NCBI RefSeq assembly: GCF_011601265.1
Contig: NZ_JAAOLX010000003.1
Coordinates: forward strand, 186,001 to 250,000
DNA: 64,000 nt
Direction: 5' to 3'
Origin: Iodobacter violaceini
GTDB lineage: Bacteria; Pseudomonadota; Gammaproteobacteria; Burkholderiales; Chitinibacteraceae
Shown in pieces: positions 1-8,717 of the stretch (positions within the stretch are counted from its first letter, which is position 1; each line of letters opens with the position of its first letter). The notes under the pieces were generated by a model. The model had not been told where the DNA came from. It worked only from the letters and a program-made list of their open reading frames with translations, and did not search any database. The position numbers and the translations under genes are program-made.

Positions 1-54
1 GAGCTTCCCGCCAGAATCTTACACGGGAAACCTTAAAGCTGAATTTTACAGACG

Positions 55-85
55 AAAAAAAACCTGCCACATGGGCAGGTTTTTT
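55..85 (-). terminator. Rho-independent terminator of the tRNA operon
   Basis: A 7-bp GC-rich stem (ACCTGCC with GGCAGGT) with a short loop is flanked by an A-run and a T-run, so it can work in both directions. It lies 4 nt beyond the last tRNA of the minus-strand operon. Confidence 0.8.
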
Positions 86-88
86 AGA

Positions 89-163
89 TGGCGTTCCCAC
101 GGGGAATCGAACCCCGGCCGCCGCCGTGAAAGGGCAGTGTTCTAACCGCTAAACTATGGGAAC
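89..163 (-). tRNA. tRNA-Glu (TTC), second copy
   Basis: The reverse complement folds as a complete tRNA with encoded CCA, T-loop GGTTCGATTCC and anticodon loop CCTTTCA, giving anticodon TTC. It is last in the operon. Acceptor, anticodon and T arms match the other tRNA-Glu at 270-345 almost exactly, but the D arm differs (GTTTAGCGGTTAGAAC against GTCTAGAGGCCTAGGAC). Confidence 0.95.
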
Positions 164-172
164 ATAAACTAT

Positions 173-249
173 TGGTGCGGCTGAAGAGATTCGAACTCCT
201 GACCCTCTGGTTCGTAGCCAGATACTCTATCCAACTGAGCTACAGCCGC
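173..249 (-). tRNA. tRNA-Arg (ACG)
   Basis: Complete tRNA on the minus strand with acceptor stem GCGGCTG/CAGCCGC, discriminator A and encoded CCA. The anticodon stem-loop CTGGCTACGAACCAG gives anticodon ACG, the wobble-A arginine tRNA whose A34 is normally deaminated to inosine by TadA. It lies 9 nt from the next tRNA, which implies one transcript. Confidence 0.95.
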
Positions 250-269
250 ACGATAAAACTTTTAAATCA

Positions 270-345
270 TGGCGTTCCCACGGGGATTCGAACCCCGGTC
301 GCCGCCGTGAAAGGGCAGTGTCCTAGGCCTCTAGACGATGGGAAC
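270..345 (-). tRNA. tRNA-Glu (TTC)
   Basis: Complete 76-nt tRNA with encoded CCA, acceptor GTTCCCA/TGGGAAC and anticodon TTC in a CCTTTCA loop. It is the second gene of the operon. The D arm is the usual proteobacterial tRNA-Glu sequence. Confidence 0.96.
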
Positions 346-392
346 ATACTTCTTTAATCGTAAGCCATGCTGCTTTATGACTTACTTCAATC

Positions 393-468
<76 letters not shown>

Positions 469-482
469 CGAAAGAGATCCGA

Positions 483-511
483 ATATTACAGAGCAAATTT
501 CAGTCTGTAAA
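483..511 (-). promoter_or_regulatory. Sigma-70 promoter of the tRNA operon
   Basis: On the minus strand a -35 box TTTACA (506-511) and a -10 box TAATAT (483-488) are separated by exactly 17 nt. The predicted start is about 7 nt before tRNA-Ala. It sits between the 3' end of bamD and the tRNA cluster. Confidence 0.75.
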
Positions 512-541
512 CCCCCGGATCGAAAATAAATTAAATATTTC

Positions 542-1345
542 TTACCAGGGTTTCCACCAGTCAGCATCGGAGAACAAAATACTCTCGTCCAGCACGGTGG
601 TTTGCGGATAATTTTTAAACAACACTTTTTTTGCATCATCACGCAGCTCGACCAAACCAAGCTTGTCGTAAGCCAGCGCCATAATGCCTAAAGCGGGCTC
701 AACCTGCTTAGTGCCCGAATATGTTTCCAGTAAATATTTACCACGATTTGCTGCCGCCAAAAATGCACCGCGGTTGTAGTAGTACTTGGCTACATGTAAT
801 TCATGGCTGGCCAGAGCCCCAACCAGATAGCCCATACGCACGGTTGAATCGGCCGCATATTTGCTATCAGGGAAACGTGTCACAAGCTGGCGGAAGGTAT
901 CGAATGATTCGCGGGCAGCCTTAGGATCGCGCTCTGACATATCCTGCTTGATCAGGCTGGACAAAAAGCCCTGCGCCTCATTAAAGTTAACCAAACCCTT
1001 TAAATAGTAAGCGTAATCAATGTTTGGATGCGCCGGATATTGCTTAATAAAACGGTCAATCGCCGCAAAAGCCAAGAGGGGTTCCTGGTTTTTATAATGG
1101 TTATAAGCTGTCTCTATTTGTGCCTGCTGAGCATGCCGCCCATAGGGAAAACGCGCTTCTAACTTTTCAAACAGCTTGTTTGAACGATCAAAATTGCGGC
1201 TTTCCTGCTCTGCTTTTGCCTCTGTAAAAATCTTCTCGGCTGTCCAGCCACGGGTTTCATCCTGTTCATCAGGAGTGGATGCGCAAGCTGCCAATAATCC
1301 GGCAAGTACTGCAGAGACGATGAATCGCGGTAGAATCTTATTCAT
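542..1345 (-). CDS. bamD: Outer-membrane assembly lipoprotein BamD (ComL)
   Basis: 267 aa. BamD is the essential lipoprotein of the BAM complex that inserts beta-barrel proteins into the outer membrane; it acts on the periplasmic face. Seen here: a short basic N-terminus, a hydrophobic segment, and lipobox LAAC with the acylated Cys at residue 21. The rest is helical TPR-like sequence with family landmarks such as RFPYGRHAQQAQ, a YPAHPNIDYAYYLKG stretch and TRFPDSKYAADS. Length is normal. The start cannot move downstream without losing the signal peptide. The start codon overlaps the start codon of divergent rluD, so each promoter and ribosome site must lie inside the other gene. Confidence 0.96.
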   Translation of the reverse strand: MNKILPRFIVSAVLAGLLAACASTPDEQDETRGWTAEKIFTEAKAEQESRNFDRSNKLFEKLEARFPYGRHAQQAQIETAYNHYKNQEPLLAFAAIDRFIKQYPAHPNIDYAYYLKGLVNFNEAQGFLSSLIKQDMSERDPKAARESFDTFRQLVTRFPDSKYAADSTVRMGYLVGALASHELHVAKYYYNRGAFLAAANRGKYLLETYSGTKQVEPALGIMALAYDKLGLVELRDDAKKVLFKNYPQTTVLDESILFSDADWWKPW

Positions 1346-2393
1346 GATGCATTCCGAAAACGAATTAAACGATTATAACGACTTCGAGCAGGCGCGTGTC
1401 CTGACCGTGCCATCCGATTTGGCAGGGGAGCGCTTGGACGCTGCTTTAGCCAAGATGCTGCCCGAGTTTTCCCGTAACCGACTCTCAACATGGATCAAAG
1501 ACGGCTTAGTCTTTCTTAACGGCAACCCTGCCGTCCCCAAAACAAAATTATGGGGTGGTGAAACGATTAGCGTCTTACCCCAACCCGAAGCAGATGAAAG
1601 TGCCTTTCAGCCTGAAGATATCGAATTAGATATTATTTATGAAGATGCTACCTTACTTGTGCTGAACAAAGCACCGGGACTGGTTGTGCATCCTGGCACA
1701 GGCAATTGGACAGGCACTGTACTTAACGGCTTACTCCACCGCTACCCGGAGCTTAAAACTATTCCCCGCGCAGGCATCGTACACCGACTGGACAAGGATA
1801 CCAGTGGGCTCATGGTAATTGCACGCACCTTAATGGCACAAAACAGCCTTGTACAGCAATTACAAGCACGTACCGTTAAGCGCCACTATATGGCAATCGC
1901 CCAGGGTTTGCTTTCTAACGACGGAAAAGTAGACGCTCCAATTGGCCGCCATCCTAAAGAAAGAATCAAAATGGCAGTTGTCTACTCAGGCAAACATGCT
2001 GTAACGCATTACAAGATTCGTGAGCACTTTACAGCGCACACCCTGGTTGAATGCCAGCTTGAAACTGGCCGCACGCATCAGATTCGCGTACACATGGCCC
2101 ACATCAACCACCCGCTTGCTGCCGACCCGATTTACGGCGGGAAACCCAGAATACACTCGCCAGAAGTCAGTATTGCGCTGAGTGAATTTGCACGTCAGGC
2201 ATTACATGCCCGCAAACTGTCGCTTATTCACCCTGAAACGGGCAAAACCATGACCTGGAAAGCACCATTGCCAGAAGATATGGATATTCTGGTGAATGTA
2301 CTGCGCTTAGACGCGGGCATGCTGGAAGAAGACTGGGACGACGATTGGGATGTTGACGACAGTGATTGCGAAGTCATGTATGTCCGTGAATAA
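1344..2393 (+). CDS. rluD: 23S rRNA pseudouridine synthase RluD
   Basis: 349 aa from the ATG at 1344. RluD makes pseudouridines 1911, 1915 and 1917 in helix 69 of 23S rRNA during large-subunit assembly. Seen: an N-terminal S4-like RNA-binding domain (GERLDAALAKMLPEFSRNRL) and then the RluA-family catalytic core with HRLDKDTSGL, where Asp150 is the catalytic residue, followed by ETGRTHQIRVH. The C-terminus ends in an acidic tail rich in Asp and Glu. Start choice is uncertain: ATGs at 1344 and 1347 have no good ribosome site, and an ATG at 1320 inside bamD is preceded by AGAGA. The 3' end overlaps pgeF by 14 nt. Confidence 0.95.
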   Translation: MMHSENELNDYNDFEQARVLTVPSDLAGERLDAALAKMLPEFSRNRLSTWIKDGLVFLNGNPAVPKTKLWGGETISVLPQPEADESAFQPEDIELDIIYEDATLLVLNKAPGLVVHPGTGNWTGTVLNGLLHRYPELKTIPRAGIVHRLDKDTSGLMVIARTLMAQNSLVQQLQARTVKRHYMAIAQGLLSNDGKVDAPIGRHPKERIKMAVVYSGKHAVTHYKIREHFTAHTLVECQLETGRTHQIRVHMAHINHPLAADPIYGGKPRIHSPEVSIALSEFARQALHARKLSLIHPETGKTMTWKAPLPEDMDILVNVLRLDAGMLEEDWDDDWDVDDSDCEVMYVRE

Positions 2394-3138
2394 AACTCTG
2401 CCCTCAATGTGGATCAGGCCGGACTGGCCTGCACCTGCCACGGTGCAGGCTATTTCGACCAGCCGCCAGGGAGGTGTCAGCAGCGCGCCCTGGGCGAGCC
2501 TCAACCTGGGAAACCATGTTGACGACTCGCCTGAGGCCGTTACCCGCAACCGGGCCATCGTGCGCCAGTATTTGCCTGCCAGCCCGGTTTGGCTGACGCA
2601 GGTACACGGTGTGCAGGTGGCAAATGCCGCTACTGCCTATCAAAACACCGAAGCAGACGCCATCACAGCACATACGGCCAATGCAGTATGTGCTGTGATG
2701 ACTGCAGACTGTCTGCCCGTCTTACTGTGTAATCAGGCAGGCACGGTAGTTGGCGCGGCTCATGCAGGCTGGCGCGGCCTTTGTAACGGGGTTATCGAAG
2801 CCACGATCCGGCAAATGCAAACGCCTGCTGAAACACTGATGGCATGGCTGGGCCCGGCCATTGGGCCAGATGCGTTTGAAGTGGGAGATGAAGTCCGTAC
2901 GGCATTTATAGCGCACGATCATCGCTCAACCGACGCATTTAAACCCAGCCAAAACACAGGAAAATGGCTGGCCGATATTTATCTGCTCGCCAGACAAAGA
3001 CTACAGGCCAGCGGTGTAAATGCAATTTATGGTGGCAATTTTTGCACGGTCACAGATTCTGAGCGCTTTTTTTCTTACCGCCGTGATCAGCGCACAGGCC
3101 GTATGGCCAGCTTAATTTGGCTGACCGATGAATGCTGA
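2380..3138 (+). CDS. pgeF: Peptidoglycan editing factor PgeF (YfiH, multicopper polyphenol oxidase family)
   Basis: 252 aa. Members of this family (DUF152/YfiH) remove wrongly incorporated L-Ser from the UDP-MurNAc peptide precursor, and are also annotated as laccase-domain purine nucleosidases. Seen: SRQGGVSSAPWASLNLG near the N-terminus, TADCLPVLL, GAAHAGWRGL with the zinc-binding His, and a C-terminal GGNFCTVTDSERFFSYRRD block with the conserved Cys. I chose the ATG at 2380, inside the end of rluD; an ATG at 2407 is possible. The rluD-pgeF overlap indicates translational coupling, an arrangement common in proteobacteria. Confidence 0.93.
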   Translation: MSVNKTLPSMWIRPDWPAPATVQAISTSRQGGVSSAPWASLNLGNHVDDSPEAVTRNRAIVRQYLPASPVWLTQVHGVQVANAATAYQNTEADAITAHTANAVCAVMTADCLPVLLCNQAGTVVGAAHAGWRGLCNGVIEATIRQMQTPAETLMAWLGPAIGPDAFEVGDEVRTAFIAHDHRSTDAFKPSQNTGKWLADIYLLARQRLQASGVNAIYGGNFCTVTDSERFFSYRRDQRTGRMASLIWLTDEC

Positions 3139-3181
3139 AATGATACACTGTTGCATCTACAGATATTCTGAAAGCATTTAA

Positions 3182-4075
3182 ATGAGTGTTCTTGCCTGGA
3201 TTATGACCGCCAGCGTGGCGGGCAGCCTGCTGAGTGTGCTGGCTGCTGCGTGCATTGCCTACGCTGCGCGGCCCAGCTGGATTCCTAAATTAGTCAGCTT
3301 TGCGGTCGGGTCCCTCCTGGCCGCATCTTTTCTGGAAATCCTTCCCCATGCCTTTGGTGAACATGATCACCGGCCCGCAGTTGTCCAAACGACAAACAAC
3401 GGCGGCCCGATCATTGCAGAGCTCAGCCATGAAGAACACGGGCATGCAGCAAGCCCAGCCCACGAAGAACATGCACACAGCCCCTCGGCCTCAAGCATTT
3501 CTTTAACGCTGCTCGCAGGAATTCTGGCGTTTTTTATTATGGAAAAACTCGTGATCTGGCGGCACTGCCATCACGAAGAATGTGAAGAATTAGAGCCGCA
3601 CGAACACTCACACGGGCATGGCCACGGCCGCGCCGGGCTGATGATAATCATTGGCGATACCTTCCATAATTTTCTGGATGGCGCGCTGATTGCCGCGGCC
3701 TTTATGACCGATATTAACGTGGGGATAGCTACATCGCTGGCGATTATTGCGCACGAAGTGCCACAAGAAGTCGGCGATTTTATTGTGCTTTTGCATTCTG
3801 GCTATAGCAAAACCAAGGCTTTGCTGCTCAATGCCATGTCCTCATTTGCCGCGCTGATCGGTGCACTCCTGGCTTACTGGTCGCTGCAAACGGTGACTCA
3901 CTGGCAGCCTTACCTGCTGGCGCTGGGCGCATCCAGCATGATTTATGTCGCCATTGCCGACCTCATCCCTGGCCTGCATAAACGCCCTCAGCTAAAAGAT
4001 ACCGCTCAGCAAGTAACACTGATTCTTGCAGGGGTAGGATTTATTGCTGTGCCGCACTTTTTATTTCCGCACTAA
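3182..4075 (+). CDS. ZIP-family divalent metal transporter
   Basis: 297 aa inner-membrane protein. ZIP proteins import zinc and sometimes iron or manganese into the cytoplasm. Seen: about eight hydrophobic segments; two histidine-rich stretches (around residues 60-100 and 120-145, with repeated HE and HGHGH) that probably bind metal; and the signature metal-site helices HNFLDGALIA and HEVPQEVGDF. Length is typical for the bacterial ZupT/Gufa-like branch. The gene stands alone, 43 nt after pgeF. No metal regulator such as Zur is adjacent, so the substrate is inferred to be zinc only from the family. Confidence 0.9.
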   Translation: MSVLAWIMTASVAGSLLSVLAAACIAYAARPSWIPKLVSFAVGSLLAASFLEILPHAFGEHDHRPAVVQTTNNGGPIIAELSHEEHGHAASPAHEEHAHSPSASSISLTLLAGILAFFIMEKLVIWRHCHHEECEELEPHEHSHGHGHGRAGLMIIIGDTFHNFLDGALIAAAFMTDINVGIATSLAIIAHEVPQEVGDFIVLLHSGYSKTKALLLNAMSSFAALIGALLAYWSLQTVTHWQPYLLALGASSMIYVAIADLIPGLHKRPQLKDTAQQVTLILAGVGFIAVPHFLFPH

Positions 4076-4081
4076 TCCGCC

Positions 4082-4133
4082 GTATTGCGTGGCTGGGGCA
4101 TAAATATACTTCAGCCACGCCCATCAGCAATAC
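4082..4133 (+). terminator. Possible terminator hairpin after the ZIP gene
   Basis: The arms GTATTGC/GCAATAC and, inside them, GTGGCTG/CAGCCAC can pair as one long stem with a one-sided bulge. No T-run follows, so this is either a weak or Rho-assisted terminator or a repeat element. Confidence 0.4.
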
Positions 4134-4354
4134 CCAACTTCAACACCCTCCAAAATCACAACAGCCCCGTTCAAGTCATGGCATCGCGTTTGAGTACTCC
4201 ATTCACAGCTGTTTGAAACAAAATTCTGGCATATTCCTGCAAAGTCCCCATTTTTAACTGACAACCAGGGAAAGCACCTATGGGACGATCACTTGCATCG
4301 TTCCATCATGGGCCACGCCGTAAGTTATTCAAAAAGAACAGTAATCAAGGGACG

Positions 4355-6424
4355 ATGATGAATCATTTTAAAAAATGGGGGGTCTGGCTGCTGGTTGCAC
4401 TGGGCGGTGCATTCTCCTTTGCCATGCTGGCGCTTAGCCGTGGAGAGCATGTTAACGCAGTCTGGCTGGTCTTAGCCGCCATCTCCTGCTACAGCATTGC
4501 TTACCGCTTTTACTCCAAATTTATCGCCGAAAAAATCTTCGAGCTGGATGACAGCCGCCCTACTCCGGCCCAGCGCCGCAATGATGGTCTGGATTATGTG
4601 CCCACCAATAAATGGGTGCTATTTGGCCATCACTTTGCCGCCATTGCCGGTGCGGGCCCTTTAGTTGGGCCCATTCTGGCTGCTCAAATGGGCTTTTTGC
4701 CTGGCACCATCTGGATTTTGGTCGGCGTAATGCTGGCAGGCGCAGTGCAGGATTTCTTAGTTTTATTTATTTCTACCCGCCGTGACGGACGCTCCTTAGG
4801 CGAAATGGCCAAGCAGGAATTAGGTGCATTTGCTGGTGTGATTGTGATGCTGGGTGCTCTGGGCGTGATGATTATTATTCTGTCTGCCTTGGCTCTGGTC
4901 GTTGTAAAAGCCCTTGCTGAAAGCCCTTGGGGCGTATTCTCGATTGCCGCAACCATTCCTATTGCGCTGTTTATGGGCGTCTATATGCGCTATCTGCGCC
5001 CGGGCCATATTGGCGAAATTTCGCTGATTGGCTTTGTACTGATGATGGCGGCGATTGTATTTGGTGGCGATATTGCAGCCAATCCGGAATGGGCACCGCA
5101 CTTTACCATGCGTGGCACGGAGCTGACCTGGGCACTGATTATTTACGGCTTTATTGCCTCGGTATTGCCGGTGTGGCTGCTCTTAGCGCCTCGTGATTAC
5201 CTGTCTACTTTTTTAAAAATTGGTGTGATTGCGGGCCTTGCAGTGGGGATTGTCTTTGCTGCTCCAGAATTAAAAATGCCTGCTGTCAGCCGTTTTATTG
5301 ATGGCAGCGGCCCGGTTTTTGCCGGCAGCCTGTTCCCATTTCTGTTTATCACCATCGCTTGCGGTGCAATCTCGGGCTTTCACGCCTTAGTGGCATCAGG
5401 GACCACGCCTAAGCTGATCGAGAAAGAAAGCCATATCCGCATGATTGGCTATGGCTCGATGCTGATGGAATCGTTTGTGGCTCTGATGGCGCTGATTTGT
5501 GCCTCGGTGCTGGAGCCTGGCGTGTATTTCGCCATGAACTCCCCTGCAGCACTGATTGGCACCACGGCAGCAAGCGCATCGCAAGTGATTAATGGCTGGG
5601 GTTTTGTCATTACGCCGGAGTATCTGGCACAAATTGCCAAAGATGTGGGTGAGCACTCGATTTTATCCCGCGCCGGTGGCGCTCCAACCTTTGCCGTAGG
5701 TATGGCGCATATCATCAGTACCATTACCGGCAGCACGGCCATGATGGGCTTTTGGTATCACTTTGCAATCTTGTTTGAAGCGCTCTTTATTCTGACTGCC
5801 GTCGATGCCGGCACGCGGGCTTGCCGCTTTATGGTGCAGGATACCGTGGGTGTATTTATTCCTGCCATGGCAAAAAGCCAATCCTGGGTTGGTAATTTAA
5901 TCGGCACCGCTGTAGCTGTTTCAGGCTGGGGATTCTTTGTTTATCAGGGTGTGACTGATCCGCTGGGTGGGATCAACACGCTGTGGCCGCTGTTTGGGAT
6001 TGGTAACCAGATGCTCGCTACGATGGCGCTGCTGCTTGGTACGGTGGTTATCTTTAAGATGAAAAAACAGCGCTATGCCTGGGTCACCATTTTGCCAACC
6101 ATCTGGCTGTTTATCACCTCGATGACGGCTGGCTGGCAAAAGATCTTTCATGAGAACCCTAAAATCGGCTTTTTGGCACAGGCAAAACGCTTTAATACCG
6201 CCATTAGCGACGGCACACTGCTTGCTCCGGCCAAGAGCATTGCAGACATGGAAAGGATTGTGTTTAACAATCAGATCAACACGGCCCTTTGCGCCTTCTT
6301 TATGCTGGTTGCCATGACCATGCTGGTGGCGGCCATTATTCAAATCCGCAAAGCACTGAGTAATAAAAATATCTCGGTGCATGAAACTGGCGGGCCATTA
6401 GTCAGCGAGGCAAGCCATGCTTAA
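4355..6424 (+). CDS. cstA: CstA-family carbon starvation / pyruvate transporter
   Basis: 689 aa integral membrane protein with many hydrophobic segments. The family comprises E. coli CstA and BtsT/YjiY, which take up pyruvate (and peptides or amino acids have been proposed) during nutrient limitation. Seen: the CstA N-terminal block with GHHFAAIAGAGPLVGP and an adjacent GAVQDFLVLFISTRRDGRSL, an ISGFHALVASGTTPK motif, and a C-terminal domain ending near residue 670. The start at 4355 is favoured over the upstream ATG at 4280 because AAGGGA lies just before it and homologues begin here. The stop overlaps the start of the small ybdD-like gene, its usual partner. Confidence 0.93.
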   Translation: MMNHFKKWGVWLLVALGGAFSFAMLALSRGEHVNAVWLVLAAISCYSIAYRFYSKFIAEKIFELDDSRPTPAQRRNDGLDYVPTNKWVLFGHHFAAIAGAGPLVGPILAAQMGFLPGTIWILVGVMLAGAVQDFLVLFISTRRDGRSLGEMAKQELGAFAGVIVMLGALGVMIIILSALALVVVKALAESPWGVFSIAATIPIALFMGVYMRYLRPGHIGEISLIGFVLMMAAIVFGGDIAANPEWAPHFTMRGTELTWALIIYGFIASVLPVWLLLAPRDYLSTFLKIGVIAGLAVGIVFAAPELKMPAVSRFIDGSGPVFAGSLFPFLFITIACGAISGFHALVASGTTPKLIEKESHIRMIGYGSMLMESFVALMALICASVLEPGVYFAMNSPAALIGTTAASASQVINGWGFVITPEYLAQIAKDVGEHSILSRAGGAPTFAVGMAHIISTITGSTAMMGFWYHFAILFEALFILTAVDAGTRACRFMVQDTVGVFIPAMAKSQSWVGNLIGTAVAVSGWGFFVYQGVTDPLGGINTLWPLFGIGNQMLATMALLLGTVVIFKMKKQRYAWVTILPTIWLFITSMTAGWQKIFHENPKIGFLAQAKRFNTAISDGTLLAPAKSIADMERIVFNNQINTALCAFFMLVAMTMLVAAIIQIRKALSNKNISVHETGGPLVSEASHA

Positions 6425-6638
6425 GTTTCTAAAACCCGGCTCCGCTTTCAGAAGCAATGCTTATAAGGTGGTGCAAACCTGCCGTTTGATGGTGGGCGTG
6501 CATGATTATGAAAATTATCTGGCACATATGCAGGCCCACCACCCGGAATTACCCGCTAAAACGCGCAAAGAGTTTTATCAATACTGTCTTGAAGCGCGCT
6601 TTCCGGGAGCTGGGAAAATCAGTAAATGCCCTTGCTAG
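6417..6638 (+). CDS. YbdD/YjiX family small protein (DUF466), CstA partner
   Basis: 73 aa. YbdD/YjiX proteins are encoded directly after CstA/BtsT transporters and are needed for or modulate their transport activity. Seen: the family pattern of basic N-terminus, a VGVHDYENYLAHMQ block, HHPELP, then a C-terminal CLEARFPG with Cys residues. The start overlaps the cstA stop by 8 nt, so the two are translationally coupled. The stop is followed by a strong terminator that ends the operon. Confidence 0.9.
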   Translation: MLKFLKPGSAFRSNAYKVVQTCRLMVGVHDYENYLAHMQAHHPELPAKTRKEFYQYCLEARFPGAGKISKCPC

Positions 6639-6656
6639 TTTTTTGAGCGGGCAAAC

Positions 6657-6691
6657 AAAAAAAACCAGAGTCTGATGACTCTGGTTTTTTT
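6657..6691 (+). terminator. Rho-independent terminator of cstA-ybdD
   Basis: Perfect 8-bp stem CCAGAGTC/GACTCTGG with TGAT loop, an A-run before it and seven Ts after it. Confidence 0.9.
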
Positions 6692-6749
6692 ACATTCAGA
6701 TCGAGGCCTGTGCAGGCCACAGGCAAAAAAATGGCGAATTTTGTACGCC

Positions 6750-6935
6750 CTACAGGCCTTCCTCTTCTTCCCGCTTACGCTCCTTCACAATCTGCTTACC
6801 ACGTTTAAGCCAGATAAGAATCACGGCAGGCATGAAGCCAAAGATAAAGAAAACAACCAAACCTTTGGCGATGCTGCCCATCACGATAGAAAACATCATC
6901 ACCACGTATAAATAGCCAATCAAAATAATATACAT
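6750..6935 (-). CDS. Small two-helix membrane protein of unknown function
   Basis: 61 aa from the ATG at 6935 (an ATG five codons upstream is possible). Two hydrophobic segments span about residues 1-17 and 22-42 with a short link, followed by a strongly charged tail rich in Lys, Arg and Glu that ends EREEEEGL-like. This suggests a small inner-membrane protein with a cytoplasmic tail. Similar short proteins starting MYIILIGxLYV occur in Neisseriales, as far as I recall, with no known function. It lies downstream of folE2 on the same strand but is separated from it by a terminator, so it probably has its own promoter. Confidence 0.6.
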   Translation of the reverse strand: MYIILIGYLYVVMMFSIVMGSIAKGLVVFFIFGFMPAVILIWLKRGKQIVKERKREEEEGL

Positions 6936-6947
6936 AGTGCATCCAAT

Positions 6948-6973
6948 CAAAAAAAGCCCCGTTTCCGAGGCTT
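6948..6973 (-). terminator. Rho-independent terminator of folE2
   Basis: On the minus strand the stem AGCCTCG/CGGGGCT with GAAA loop and one mismatch is followed by seven Ts. It lies 22 nt past the folE2 stop and just before the small membrane-protein gene. Confidence 0.8.
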
Positions 6974-6994
6974 GGCTTATATCCTGCCTGCTAA

Positions 6995-7786
6995 TCAGGC
7001 TTCGCGTTTATCGTGCTCAATCAGCGCATAGGCGGAGTGATTATGGATAGACTCAAAGTTTTCTGATTCAACCACGTAGGCGCTTACACGAGGGTCTGCA
7101 TGCACACGGGCCGCCACATCACGCACCATATCTTCTACAAACTTCGGATTATCATAAGCACGCTCGGTCACAAATTTCTCATCCGGACGCTTGAGTAAAC
7201 CCCATAACTCTGAAGAAGCCTCCTGCTCGATCAGCGTCACGATTTCTTCAATCCAGACGCTCTGAGCCAGCGTTGCGGTTACAGTAACGTGTGAGCGCTG
7301 GTTATGCGCACCATAGGCAGAGATTTTCTTTGAACATGGGCAAAGACTGGTCACTGGCGCGAGTACTTTAAGCTTTTGCTCAAACACGCCATTTTTTAAC
7401 TCGCCAACCAGAGTGATATCGTAATCCATCAGGCTTTGCACGCCCGAAACTGGTGCTGTTTTATTAATAAAATACGGGAAACGCATTTCCAGATAGCCGG
7501 ATTCTGCTTCTAAACGATCGCACATTTCGCGCAGAATCGTTTCAAAAGAATCCACCGAGATTTCTTTCTCGTGGCTGTTCAGAATCTCCACAAAGCGCGA
7601 CATATGCGTGCCTTTGAATTGCTTAGGCAAAAACACATACATATCAAACATGGCGATAGTGTGCTGCACGCCATCGGTACGATCCGCTACTTTAACTGGG
7701 TGACGAATGGACTTAATGCCCACTTTATTGATCGCAATATTGCGGGTATCCACCGTGTTTTGCACGTCGGCAATCGCCATGGTCAT
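6995..7786 (-). CDS. folE2: GTP cyclohydrolase FolE2 (type IB)
   Basis: 263 aa. FolE2 opens GTP to 7,8-dihydroneopterin triphosphate, the first step of folate (and queuosine) synthesis, using Mn2+ or other metals instead of the zinc of FolE. This lets cells make folate when zinc is scarce. Seen: N-terminal [19 protein letters not shown], a [11 protein letters not shown] helix, and the hallmark [18 protein letters not shown], which supplies the catalytic Cys and a metal ligand. The ATG at 7786 is chosen because GGAG lies 8 nt before it; an in-frame ATG is 15 nt upstream. The ZIP transporter is 3 kb away. Confidence 0.95.
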   Translation of the reverse strand: MTMAIADVQNTVDTRNIAINKVGIKSIRHPVKVADRTDGVQHTIAMFDMYVFLPKQFKGTHMSRFVEILNSHEKEISVDSFETILREMCDRLEAESGYLEMRFPYFINKTAPVSGVQSLMDYDITLVGELKNGVFEQKLKVLAPVTSLCPCSKKISAYGAHNQRSHVTVTATLAQSVWIEEIVTLIEQEASSELWGLLKRPDEKFVTERAYDNPKFVEDMVRDVAARVHADPRVSAYVVESENFESIHNHSAYALIEHDKREA

Positions 7787-7844
7787 GGGGTATAGCTCCA
7801 AAGAAAATAGATTCTGATGAGTCAGATTATAACACTGAGAATAC

Positions 7845-7863
7845 CCGAGTAAAGTGCTCGGGA
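7845..7863 (-). terminator. Weak terminator-like hairpin after fliR
   Basis: A 6-bp GC-rich stem CCCGAG/CTCGGG with a 7-nt loop lies 57 nt beyond the fliR stop. No T-run follows, so termination would be weak. Confidence 0.35.
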
Positions 7864-7919
7864 ATTATTGTAAAAATCTACGCTGCTGATAGGCAAAAAC
7901 TTCAGCCCTCTGACAGCCC

Positions 7920-8717
7920 TTACTTCCCGGCAAAAGCGGCCATCATTCTGGCAGCAAATTTTGAACCGTCGCTCAGCATCATCTCAATATGAGCAGGCAT
8001 ATAGGGCATAGATAAGTACATCGCAAGAAGACCAATCCCCATCATCAGCGGAAAGCCCACCGCAAACACATTCAGTTGCGGCGCGGCGCGGGTCATGATC
8101 CCAACCGCCAGATTGGTCACCAGCAAAGAACCAATCACCGGCAAGGAAAGCAAAACCCCTGCACGAAAAATCAGCGCGCCATAATCAACCAGCAATTTAA
8201 AACCCAGACCTGAGATGGGTTCTGCCCGGACAGGCAGGCTGGTAAAACTATCGAGCAAAGTATGTAAAACCATTAAATGACCATTTAAAGCCAGAAATAC
8301 CAGAATGGTCATTAAACTCAAAAACTGAGCAACAATTGGTACACTGGTAGCATGCAGCGGATCATAAAACGAAGCAAAACCTAAACCCATTTGCAAACCC
8401 GCTAAATGCCCGGCCATTTCCATAGCAGAAAAAATAATCCGCACGATATAGCCAATTGCAATACCAATCAGCAGCTGATTAATCACAATCAGAATACCAG
8501 CCGGCGACACCACAGGCACCTGGGGCATTGCAGGTAAAACAGGAGCAATAATCAAAGAAATAAAGATAGCAACGCAGACACGTACTTTAACACTGATTGC
8601 TTTACTGGAATAAAACGGATCGGCTAATAAAAAGCCAAAGATACGGCAAAATGGCCACCAGAAAATAGCAAGCCACAGATCAATCTGAGCCTGGCTGACT
8701 GTCCAGATATCGTTCAT
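7920..8717 (-). CDS. fliR: Flagellar export gate protein FliR
   Basis: 265 aa. FliR forms the FliP5-FliQ4-FliR1 gate of the flagellar type III export apparatus in the inner membrane. Seen: repeated hydrophobic helices, the FliR pattern FWWPFCRIFGFLLADPFYSS near the start, AGxLxGLQMGLGFASFYDP in the middle, and RAAPQLNVFAVGFPLM toward the end. Length is typical. The fliQ stop and fliR start share one base (TGATG), indicating coupling. It is the last gene of the fliL-R run; fliE-J are not in the window. Confidence 0.96.
   Translation of the reverse strand: MNDIWTVSQAQIDLWLAIFWWPFCRIFGFLLADPFYSSKAISVKVRVCVAIFISLIIAPVLPAMPQVPVVSPAGILIVINQLLIGIAIGYIVRIIFSAMEMAGHLAGLQMGLGFASFYDPLHATSVPIVAQFLSLMTILVFLALNGHLMVLHTLLDSFTSLPVRAEPISGLGFKLLVDYGALIFRAGVLLSLPVIGSLLVTNLAVGIMTRAAPQLNVFAVGFPLMMGIGLLAMYLSMPYMPAHIEMMLSDGSKFAARMMAAFAGK

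Noticed and set aside
4230-4250. Sigma-54-like TGGCATATTCCTGCA before cstA
   Set aside because: The spacing between GG and GC is 9, not the required 10.
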